A stretch of 22,344 nucleotides of DNA from DAOPXV01 sp035352535 (GTDB taxonomy: Bacteria; Muiribacteriota; UBA9980): positions 1 to 22,344 of the forward strand of contig CAZJFS010000065.1 of NCBI GenBank assembly GCA_964545075.1. The letters run 5' to 3'. Both the position numbers and the translations under genes were made by a program. The notes below the pieces were generated by a model that worked only from the letters and a program-made list of their open reading frames with translations, was not told the origin of the DNA and made no database searches. Shown here piece after piece: positions 15,273-22,004 of this stretch; the first letter of the stretch is position 1; each line of letters begins with the position of its first letter.

Positions 15273-16664
15273 ATGTTTAAAAGAAGCCTCTTCGTAAAAA
15301 TATATCTCTGGTTCTGGGTCGCTACGGCCGTTATCTTATTAACGCAATTAAGTTTCGACAGGCTTACGGATTCCGGACCGTTCGACAGATTCAGGCATGA
15401 TATGCATGCAAGCGTGCTTTCGATATACGCTAAAACGTTAGTCGACCTTTATTCGCACGGCGATCATGCGGGAATTGCAAGAGCGGTCGCGGATTTAAAA
15501 AAATCAAACGGGTTAGATACTTACCTGCTGGATAACGCTAATCGTGAAATAGAAAACCGGCCGATTTCCGAAAGGGCGCTGGGGCTTTCTGTAAAAGCCG
15601 CGCGCAGCGGAATGGTGGAAGCCATCTTTGAACGGGAAATGGATTGTATGGCGATTCCGGTAAATGGCGTGGACGGCAAACAATATATTTTGATAAGCGA
15701 AGCTTTCCGTAAAAATATGGGACCTCCCCCGCCGGTAAATCCCGGGCTTACGCTTATGCATATTATTTTAATTCTCTTAACTTCCGGCATAGTTTGCTAT
15801 GGGTTTGCGCGCTATATAACTTATCCGGTTTTCGTTTTAAGGGAAGCGACAAAAAAATTCGCCGCGGGTGAACTGAACGTGAGAATTGGAAAATCCGTCG
15901 GCGCCAGGAAAGACGAATTATCCGAACTCGCTGAAGCATTTGATCTGATGGCTGAACGCATAGAGTCGCTTATGACGCTTCAAAAAGAACTGCTGGGCGA
16001 TATTTCACATGAGCTGCGTTCGCCCCTTGCCAGGCTTAACGTCGCTCTTGAACTTTCCCGCCGGTCCGCTGGAGCCGGAGCCGAAAGGTCTCTGGATCGG
16101 ATATCGCAGGAAGCGGAAACTCTGAATAATCTCATTGGACAGGTGCTGGATTTAACCCGTTTTGAAAGCGGCATAGAAGGCATCAGGATGGCTCCGGTCG
16201 CGCTCGACAGGCTGGTAAAAGAAATTGCCGCTGACGCGGACTTTGAAGCGCAGGGACATAAGCGCAACGCCAAACTTCTTGTGTGTGAGGAATGCATAAT
16301 GAATGGAAATGAGGAACTGCTTAGAAGGGCGATTGAAAATGTCGTGCGAAACGCCATAAAATATACGGCCGAAAATACTTCGGTTGAAATAAGTCTTGTG
16401 CAAAAGACTGAATATCAGAACATGTTTGCGGAAATAACCGTTAAGGACAAAGGCCCCGGAGCTCCGGAAGCCGATCTGGCTCATTTGTTCCGGCCCTTTT
16501 ACAGGGTATCCGACGCCCGTGACAGGCAGACGGGCGGGAGCGGGCTCGGCCTTGCCATAACGGACAGGGCGGTAATACTTCATCATGGTAAGGTTACGGC
16601 GTCTAATTCCAAAACAGGCGGTTTAGTGGTAATATTGCAGTTTCCGCTGACCGAAAAAGCTTAA
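15273..16664 (+). CDS. CpxA-like sensor histidine kinase
   Basis: A 463-residue membrane kinase. The ATG at 15273 gives a normal membrane-anchor start (MFKRSLFVKIYLWFWVATAV). Longer in-frame starts overlap the regulator gene and would add unlikely polar residues. Order of domains: TM1 (about 7-28), an extracytoplasmic sensor of about 130 residues ending in GPPPP, TM2 (about 159-180), HAMP (about 181-234), HisKA with His246 (GDISHELRSPLARLN) and the ATPase domain with Asn360 (NVVRNAIKYT), DKGPGA and GGSGLGLAI. All catalytic boxes are intact. The LxxxSHELRSPLxRL helix and the RRS...RISQEAETLNNLIGQVL run resemble CpxA, as does the Pro-rich stretch before TM2 found in many Cpx/Rst-like kinases. 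The signal is unknown. It ends at a bidirectional terminator facing the EF-hand gene. Confidence 0.88.
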   Translation: MFKRSLFVKIYLWFWVATAVILLTQLSFDRLTDSGPFDRFRHDMHASVLSIYAKTLVDLYSHGDHAGIARAVADLKKSNGLDTYLLDNANREIENRPISERALGLSVKAARSGMVEAIFEREMDCMAIPVNGVDGKQYILISEAFRKNMGPPPPVNPGLTLMHIILILLTSGIVCYGFARYITYPVFVLREATKKFAAGELNVRIGKSVGARKDELSELAEAFDLMAERIESLMTLQKELLGDISHELRSPLARLNVALELSRRSAGAGAERSLDRISQEAETLNNLIGQVLDLTRFESGIEGIRMAPVALDRLVKEIAADADFEAQGHKRNAKLLVCEECIMNGNEELLRRAIENVVRNAIKYTAENTSVEISLVQKTEYQNMFAEITVKDKGPGAPEADLAHLFRPFYRVSDARDRQTGGSGLGLAITDRAVILHHGKVTASNSKTGGLVVILQFPLTEKA

Positions 16665-16702
16665 AGAATCATATCGGTCCGGCTTGATGATGCCGGCGCG
16701 TC

Positions 16703-16742
16703 AAAAAAGAGGACGCCTTTAAATCAGGCGGCCTCTTTTTTT
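16703..16742. terminator. Bidirectional terminator between the kinase and EF-hand genes
   Basis: Six A plus GAGG (16703-16712) pairs with CCTC plus T run (16732-16742). An inner stem GCCT/AGGC is separated by a small AC/GG internal loop. It can serve both convergent genes. Confidence 0.88.
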
Positions 16743-16774
16743 CGTTCGAATTGAACCTTGTTTTTAATGAATTT

Positions 16775-17497
16775 TTATGCGTAAGTTGAACTGATCTGAA
16801 TATTAATGGTGCCCGAGAAACTTTTTGAATCAATTGAATTGTTCTGCATATAAGCGCTTATTGCTGATTTTATAATATAATTCAAATCTTTTGATGTATC
16901 GCTTTCAGCAGATGTGCCGCTTTCGGTTGTTTTGGCGGCGGACTTTTCAGTTTTTGACGCAAGGGACGCTTCAAGCTTGTCGATCATGTCCAGAAGAGTT
17001 TTTGTCGTCGAGTCCGTGCTATCCGTACTAGTTGCTCCGTCCGCGTTGGTTGTACTGGCGGTGCCGGTCGTGGCGTCAGTTTTTGCTGTCAGTGATTTTT
17101 CAAGTTCTTTGAGCATTTCAAGCAGTTTTTTTGCTGTCGAAGTTTCGCTGTCTTCTGTTTCAGATGCGCTGTCTGCGGACTGTGAAGGCGGCGGGCCGGG
17201 AGGAGGGCCGCCTGCGCCACGCGGTCCATTCTTCATCGCTTCTTTCATTTTTTCAAATTGCGCCTGGTCCTCGGCTTCGCTTATAGCTCCGTCCTGGTCG
17301 GTATCGACCTCTTCGAATATCTTGTCGACGTCCGGTCCTGTCCTTCCGGTGGTCTTTTGTTCTTCGGTTTGAAAGGCCTTCATTTCGCTTTTGTCGACTT
17401 TACCGTCGCCATTAGCGTCCATTTTTTTGAACATTTTTTCCCGCATCTCGTTCATGGACGTAGTATTAAAACTATTGCCACTGATTGAGCTTGTCAT
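16775..17497 (-). CDS. EF-hand calcium-binding protein, XopAW-like
   Basis: A 240-residue protein from the ATG at 17497. AGGGG lies 9 nt upstream, whereas an in-frame TTG at 17506 would touch it. It begins MTSSISGNSF, a Ser-rich start without a signal peptide seen in bacterial EF-hand proteins annotated as XopAW-like. Two complete EF-hand loops follow: DANGDGKVDKSE (27-38) and DTDQDGAISEAE (65-76), both with Asp at positions 1, 3 (or Asn) and 5, Gly6 and Glu12, so both can bind calcium. A GPPPGPPP linker, then two copies of a short helix (KKLLEMLKELEKSLTAKT at 123-140 and KTLLDMIDKLEASLASKT at 166-183) in Ser/Thr/Asp-rich linkers, and INIQISSTYA end the chain. It may be secreted by a non-Sec route or be cytosolic. 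A GTAAW repeat cluster upstream suggests control by the neighbouring CpxR-like regulator. Confidence 0.68.
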   Translation of the reverse strand: MTSSISGNSFNTTSMNEMREKMFKKMDANGDGKVDKSEMKAFQTEEQKTTGRTGPDVDKIFEEVDTDQDGAISEAEDQAQFEKMKEAMKNGPRGAGGPPPGPPPSQSADSASETEDSETSTAKKLLEMLKELEKSLTAKTDATTGTASTTNADGATSTDSTDSTTKTLLDMIDKLEASLASKTEKSAAKTTESGTSAESDTSKDLNYIIKSAISAYMQNNSIDSKSFSGTINIQISSTYA

Positions 17498-17546
17498 AAA
17501 TATCAACCCCTTTTTTCTGATATGAATTTAAAAACGTGTCGCCCTT

Positions 17547-17559
17547 ATAACTTAGTTAT
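17547..17559. promoter_or_regulatory. Perfect 13-bp palindrome upstream of the EF-hand gene
   Basis: ATAACT (17547-17552), one base, AGTTAT (17554-17559), about 50 bp before the start codon. It has the form of a dimer-binding operator, or it may overlap the -10 region (TATAAG on the minus strand). The protein that would bind it is unknown. Confidence 0.4.
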
Positions 17560-17581
17560 CGTCAATCAGGGGGGATTTTTG

Positions 17582-17617
17582 TGTCAAGCTTCTGTAATGT
17601 TTTGTAAAGTTTGTAAA
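17582..17617 (-). promoter_or_regulatory. GTAAW repeat cluster next to a TTGACA -35 (EF-hand gene control region)
   Basis: The plus strand reads GTAAT (17594-17598), GTAAA (17604-17608) and GTAAA (17613-17617), with start-to-start steps of 10 and 9 bp. The first two match the CpxR pattern GTAAA-N5-GTAAA at 9 of 10 bases. On the minus strand a TTGACA (17582-17587) follows 6 bp downstream, but no good -10 is found at 16-18 bp, consistent with an activated promoter. It lies between the ligA stop and the EF-hand gene. Confidence 0.45.
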
Positions 17618-17638
17618 AGTTTTAATGTATTATGACGC

Positions 17639-19693
17639 TCAAGCGATAAGTTCCAGTAATTTTTCGAAATTTATGACAGGCACGCCGAGTTTTTCTGCCT
17701 TGTCAAGTTTAGAACCGGCGTTTTCGCCGCAAAGAAGATAAGAAGTTTTTTTTGAAATGGACGATGAACTATGTCCGCCGTTGGCTTCGATCAATTTTTC
17801 CGCTTCGTCGCGCCCGACAGGAAGCGTTCCTGTGATGACGAAGGTTTTTCCGGAAAGTTTTTCTGAAACGGCCGTGACATTTTCGGCGGCTATTATTTCA
17901 AGGCCATTATCGAACATTTTTTTGATCGTTTTAAGGTTTATCTCGTTATCAAAAAATCTGCATATGGATGCGGCTATTTTTTCGCCGACCTCATTGACGA
18001 GAAGATAATCTTCAGATGTCGCCGATTTAAACTTTTCGAAATTTTTAAAATGACTCGCCAGAGCGCCGGCGGTCGTTTCTCCTACAAATGGTATCTGAAG
18101 CGCCGTAATGAAGCGGGCAAGAGAAGTTTTTTTCTTTGCGGCTATTTCAGCGGCAAGCTTCGCGGCCGATTTTTCGGCAAATCTTGGAAGCTTTAAAAAA
18201 TCTTCCGGTGTCATTCTTAAAATATCGGCCATATCTTCCGCCGCTCCCTGAGAAACTACGGTTTCGACTATTTTTTCGCCAAATCCTTCTATGTCGAGAG
18301 CATGCTTTGAAACAAAAAAACTTATTTTTCTGATCAATTGCGCTTTACAGGATATGGATACGCATTTAAGCGCCGCTTCACCTTCGTTTTTTACGGCATC
18401 CGAACCGCATACGGGGCATTTTTCAGGCATTTTAAATGGAAGCGAATCGGGTTGCCGCTTCGCCATAACGACCTCTACTACCTGTGGAATTATTTCGCCC
18501 GCTTTTTCTATTATTACGTGGTCGCCGACCCGTATGTCCTTTGCGGCTATCTCGTCCGCGTTATGAAGCGACGCTCTCGCTATTTTAGTTCCTGAAAGCG
18601 AAACGGGCTTTAAATTAGCGACCGGCGTGAGAGTTCCCATTTTTCCGACCTGTATGTCGATGCTTTCGATGACGGTTTCGGCGCGTTCCGGGGCAAATTT
18701 GTAGGCTACGGCGAATTTTGGCGATTTTGCGGTGAAACCCAGGCGCTCATAGAACCCTAAATTATTGACCTTTATTACCATGCCATCGGTGTCGTATGAG
18801 AGTTTATGGCGTTTTTCATCCCACTCGTTTATATGTTTAATAACATCTTCCATGCCGCGGATGACGGCACAGTGCTCGCATACGGGAAATCCCAGAGCTT
18901 CTATAAATTTAAGGCTTTCGGAATGTTTTGAAAAAATTTCCGGGCGCGCTTCGCCGGACTTATTATAAATTTTAGGCGTTGATGCCACATTATATAGAAA
19001 AATATCAAGTTTTCTCGATCCGGTTATTTTTGGGTCGAGCTGTCTGATCGAACCGGCCGCGGCGTTTCTTGGATTGGCAAAAACGGCTTCGCCCATAGTT
19101 TCACGGGTTTCATTCAATTCGGCGAAAACTTTATGAGGCATATAAACTTCTCCGCGAACGGTTATGTCAATACTTTCAGCCAGCTTGAGAGGTATGGTTT
19201 TTATAGTAATCACGTTTTGCGTCACATCTTCGCCGATTTTGCCGTCGCCGCGCGTCGCGGCTTTTATGAGCATACCTTTTTCATATATAAGCGACATCGA
19301 AAGACCGTCAAATTTAAGTTCGACGCAATATTCGACGTCTTTCGGGTCGGTTATGGAGAGATCTTTCATGACGCGCGTTTCGAAATCATAAAGATCGCCT
19401 ATGTTGTAAGAATTGGAGAGAGAGAGCATCGGAACCTCATGCCTTACTTCTTTGAAAAGCTTCTGCGTTCCGCCAGCTACGTGACCGGTCGGCGAATCGT
19501 TTCTTTTTAAATTCGGGTATATTCCTTCGAGCTCTTCCAGTTCCTTCAGTTTTTTATCGTATTCGAAATCCGGAATAAGCGGCTGATGAAGTATATAATA
19601 AGCATGATCGCAACGATTTATAAGTTCGGTAAGTTCTGCAATACGTTTTTGCGGGTCGGGTTCGAAATTAAATTCCATGTTGTTCTCGCTCAT
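17639..19693 (-). CDS. ligA: NAD-dependent DNA ligase LigA
   Basis: A 684-residue ligase that seals nicks in DNA during replication and repair using NAD+. Full domain order is present: Ia (residues 1-70, with YYILHQPLIPDFEYD for NMN binding), adenylation domain with catalytic Lys127 (ELKFDGLS), OB domain, a four-Cys zinc finger at about 425-446 (CPVCG...CVSISC), helix-hairpin-helix repeats, and a BRCT domain from about 607 (LSGKTFVITGTLP). Length is typical of the family. Start MSENN follows GAGAGG. It is an essential housekeeping gene. No terminator is visible between its stop and the EF-hand gene, so read-through into that gene is possible. Confidence 0.97.
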   Translation of the reverse strand: MSENNMEFNFEPDPQKRIAELTELINRCDHAYYILHQPLIPDFEYDKKLKELEELEGIYPNLKRNDSPTGHVAGGTQKLFKEVRHEVPMLSLSNSYNIGDLYDFETRVMKDLSITDPKDVEYCVELKFDGLSMSLIYEKGMLIKAATRGDGKIGEDVTQNVITIKTIPLKLAESIDITVRGEVYMPHKVFAELNETRETMGEAVFANPRNAAAGSIRQLDPKITGSRKLDIFLYNVASTPKIYNKSGEARPEIFSKHSESLKFIEALGFPVCEHCAVIRGMEDVIKHINEWDEKRHKLSYDTDGMVIKVNNLGFYERLGFTAKSPKFAVAYKFAPERAETVIESIDIQVGKMGTLTPVANLKPVSLSGTKIARASLHNADEIAAKDIRVGDHVIIEKAGEIIPQVVEVVMAKRQPDSLPFKMPEKCPVCGSDAVKNEGEAALKCVSISCKAQLIRKISFFVSKHALDIEGFGEKIVETVVSQGAAEDMADILRMTPEDFLKLPRFAEKSAAKLAAEIAAKKKTSLARFITALQIPFVGETTAGALASHFKNFEKFKSATSEDYLLVNEVGEKIAASICRFFDNEINLKTIKKMFDNGLEIIAAENVTAVSEKLSGKTFVITGTLPVGRDEAEKLIEANGGHSSSSISKKTSYLLCGENAGSKLDKAEKLGVPVINFEKLLELIA

Positions 19694-19725
19694 TAACGAT
19701 GGCCTCTCATTTTTAATTTTATAAG

Positions 19726-19755
19726 ATTATATCAGAATAACGGTTTGAATTTCAA
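19726..19755 (-). promoter_or_regulatory. Sigma-70 promoter of ligA with extended -10
   Basis: On the minus strand TTGAAA (19750-19755), an 18-bp spacer and TATAAT (19726-19731), preceded by TGA. The leader is about 26 nt. Confidence 0.78.
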
Positions 19756-19796
19756 CATAAAAATGTCAGGCGAATAAAACGGCGCCGGTTTAAATT

Positions 19797-19814
19797 AATT
19801 GACTTAAGTCAATT
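19797..19814. promoter_or_regulatory. FNR/CRP-family operator for nrfHA
   Basis: AATTGACTTAAGTCAATT is an exact 18-bp palindrome containing TTGAC-N4-GTCAA. The TTGA...TCAA core is the half-site pair of the FNR/CRP superfamily (FNR: TTGAT-N4-ATCAA; Dnr and HcpR-type sites are similar). Its centre lies about 41.5 bp before the start expected from the -10 at 19836-19841, the standard class II activator position. Confidence 0.78.
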
Positions 19815-19835
19815 TTAAATTTATTGATCTTGTGG

Positions 19836-19841
19836 TATAAT
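19836..19841 (+). promoter_or_regulatory. Extended -10 of the nrfHA promoter
   Basis: TATAAT preceded by TGG. The -35 position (19813-19818) overlaps the palindrome and matches consensus poorly, as expected where an activator replaces it. The start would be near 19847. Confidence 0.75.
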
Positions 19842-19899
19842 TTATAGTAAACTTGAAAACATTTTTTAATTGGTTCAAGAGATAGTACGGGAGTGAGTT

Positions 19900-20373
19900 A
19901 TGCAGTATTTGAAGGCGTTTCTTGCCGCTTATCGCGGGCATATCATATTGCTTGCGGTGATTGGCTTGATTTTTGTATCTTCGGCCGTTTACGCTCTTTT
20001 TGGTCCGCCGCATATGATACTTCTCACTGAATCTCCGGAATTTTGCGCTAAATGCCATCTGCATGAAACCCATTATGAAACATGGGCGCATAATGGCGCT
20101 CACAGAAGCAAAAAATGCGTGGATTGCCACCTTCCGAATGATAACATAGCCAATCACTTTCTCTGGAAAAGTATCGACGGAGTTAAGGACGTCGCGCTTT
20201 TTTTCAGCGGATCTTTTTCCGATAATTCAAAACTCACCGCGCACGCGAAAAAAGTCACGCAGCAAAACTGCATAAGATGTCATGAGCAACTCGTTTCGAG
20301 GATAGATAATACTTCGCATAATTGCTGGGAATGCCACCGGTCAATGGCCCATAAGACGAGCGGGACATTTTAA
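19900..20373 (+). CDS. nrfH: Tetrahaem cytochrome c NrfH, quinol dehydrogenase for nitrite reductase
   Basis: A 157-residue NapC/NrfH-type membrane cytochrome that takes electrons from menaquinol and passes them to NrfA. A single membrane anchor (about 14-34) precedes four haem motifs: CAKCH (49-53), CVDCH (73-77), CIRCH (124-128) and CWECH (142-146), as in NrfH proteins of similar length. Lys90 and Asp97 have the 7-residue spacing of Lys82/Asp89 at the quinol site of Desulfovibrio vulgaris NrfH. The haem-1 motif reads CxxCH-L-His; the usual axial-ligand Met two residues after the motif His is replaced by His55. GGGAG lies 6 nt before the ATG. nrfA follows after 107 nt, so the two form a classical nrfHA operon, preceded by an FNR-type site. 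Confidence 0.93.
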   Translation: MQYLKAFLAAYRGHIILLAVIGLIFVSSAVYALFGPPHMILLTESPEFCAKCHLHETHYETWAHNGAHRSKKCVDCHLPNDNIANHFLWKSIDGVKDVALFFSGSFSDNSKLTAHAKKVTQQNCIRCHEQLVSRIDNTSHNCWECHRSMAHKTSGTF

Positions 20374-20385
20374 GCCGGCGGATGA

Positions 20386-20401
20386 ACGGTTTGGAAACCG
20401 T
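20386..20401. repeat. Inverted repeat in the nrfH-nrfA gap
   Basis: ACGGTTT (20386-20392), GG, AAACCGT (20395-20401). With a 2-nt loop the RNA hairpin would lose its top pair. It may stabilise or process the mRNA and so set the NrfH:NrfA ratio, or it may be chance. Confidence 0.4.
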
Positions 20402-20480
20402 AAAAACAGAATAACATAAATATCGAATATATTTCCGGCACGAATAAAATCAATGAAGAATAAAAAGGGAGAAAATTGAA

Positions 20481-21962
20481 ATGCAAAAAATATTTTTTTA
20501 TGCCGCAGTTATTTGCGTCGCGCTCTGCCTGACCGTCGCGCTCGTTGTTTTTCAAATGACGCCGCCGAAGCCGGAACCGGTAAAAGTGAGCGCCATCGCT
20601 GATGACGAATACGAGCCGGCGGAATGGGGTCGGAATTTTCCTCTCGAATATGACTCCTGGACAAAGACCAAAGAGATGCGCCAGGCTAAAAGCAAATATA
20701 AAAAAGGATATGACGTCGACGGCGTGATTTATGATAAAATCAGTGAATTTCCATATATGGCGCTTCTTTTTAATGGCTGGGGGTTCGGCAGCGAATACAA
20801 TGAACCGCGCGGCCATCACTATATGATGATAGACCAGAAGGTGATCGATCAGTCGCGCGTTAAAGCCGGCGGGGTCTGCCTTACATGCAAATCTCCTTAT
20901 ATGGATAAGCTCGTGAAAGATACCGGGGGAAAGATATTTTCAACGCCTTATAAGGACGCGGTGAATATGATTCCTGAAAAGCATCGTGATCTTGGCGTCG
21001 CCTGTATAGATTGCCATGATAATAAAACGATGAATTTGCGCCCGGGCAAATGGACCGCGAAAAAAGCGCTCGAAGTTATCGGTCATACGGAAAATTCGAG
21101 ACAGGAGATGCGATCCGTCGCGTGCGGGCAATGTCATGTAACGTACGTCATTGCGAAGGACGCCGAAATGCACTCTACCGACGTGTTTTTCCCGTGGCAG
21201 GGCGGCAAATGGGGAGATATTTCCATCGAAACCATTATAAAGAACATAAGGAGCAACCCGGCGTACGAAGAGTGGAAACAGGCCGTCACGGGATTTAAAG
21301 TCGGCTTCATAAGGCACCCGGAATTCGAGCTTTTCACCAGAAATAGCGTTCATTTCAAAGCTGGAGCGGCTTGCGCCGACTGCCACATGCCTTATAAAAA
21401 GGTCGGAGCTAACAAGATATCGGACCATAATATCATGAGTCCGCTTAAGGACGATATGCGCGCCTGCACGCAGTGCCACGCCGAATCTCCTGAATGGCTT
21501 AAGGAACGCGTGACGACAACGCAGGATAGAACGCTTGCGATGATGAGCCGGTCCGGCTATGCCGTTGCTACCGTCGCCAAACTTTTCGAACTGGCGCATA
21601 ATGAACAGACGAAGGGCAGGACCGTGGAAGTCGCGCTATACGATCAGGCGAAGGAACTTTATCTTGAAGCTTTTTACCGCGTGATATTTCTGGGCGCGGA
21701 AAATTCGATGGGTTTTCATAATCCCACGGAAGCGATGAGGATTGCCGGAGATGCGGCCGCCATAGCGTCTAAGGCGGAAGCTCTTTTGAGGCAGGGTCTC
21801 ACTAAAGCCGGAGTGGACGTTCCGGTTACTATAAATCTCGAGCTCGCGAAATATATAAACGGCAGGGGAACCAAAAAGCTCAATTTCAAGCCTGAATTTG
21901 AATTCAGGGATCCTACCGGCATCGAAGATATACTGCTGCCGGAAAAATCAAAGGGACTATAA
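20481..21962 (+). CDS. nrfA: Pentahaem cytochrome c nitrite reductase (ammonia-forming) NrfA
   Basis: A 493-residue periplasmic enzyme that reduces nitrite to ammonium with six electrons, the last step of dissimilatory nitrate reduction to ammonium. An N-terminal hydrophobic segment (4-25) lacks a clear cut site and may stay as an anchor. Haem motifs: CLTCK (133-137, the Lys-ligated catalytic haem), CIDCH (175-179), CGQCH (215-219), CADCH (298-302) and CTQCH (329-333). Active-site residues are Arg110, Tyr222 and His279. Likely distal haem ligands include His291 and His413 (MGFHNP). The calcium site is altered: the Glu before Tyr222 is Thr221 and the Gln before His279 is Arg278, as in the calcium-free, Arg-containing subclass described from Geobacter lovleyi. 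AAGGGAGA precedes the start. It is co-transcribed with nrfH. Confidence 0.96.
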   Translation: MQKIFFYAAVICVALCLTVALVVFQMTPPKPEPVKVSAIADDEYEPAEWGRNFPLEYDSWTKTKEMRQAKSKYKKGYDVDGVIYDKISEFPYMALLFNGWGFGSEYNEPRGHHYMMIDQKVIDQSRVKAGGVCLTCKSPYMDKLVKDTGGKIFSTPYKDAVNMIPEKHRDLGVACIDCHDNKTMNLRPGKWTAKKALEVIGHTENSRQEMRSVACGQCHVTYVIAKDAEMHSTDVFFPWQGGKWGDISIETIIKNIRSNPAYEEWKQAVTGFKVGFIRHPEFELFTRNSVHFKAGAACADCHMPYKKVGANKISDHNIMSPLKDDMRACTQCHAESPEWLKERVTTTQDRTLAMMSRSGYAVATVAKLFELAHNEQTKGRTVEVALYDQAKELYLEAFYRVIFLGAENSMGFHNPTEAMRIAGDAAAIASKAEALLRQGLTKAGVDVPVTINLELAKYINGRGTKKLNFKPEFEFRDPTGIEDILLPEKSKGL

Positions 21963-22004
21963 AAATAAACAGGCGGACCTGAACCGGTATATTTTAATGA
22001 TTTA

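Noticed and set aside
17498..17506. TTG start for the EF-hand gene
   Set aside because: The TTG directly abuts the AGGGG ribosome site; the ATG nine bases later has proper spacing.
20940..21599. A 219-codon open frame on the minus strand inside nrfA
   Set aside because: nrfA carries all five haem motifs in the opposite frame; the antisense frame has no recognisable features.
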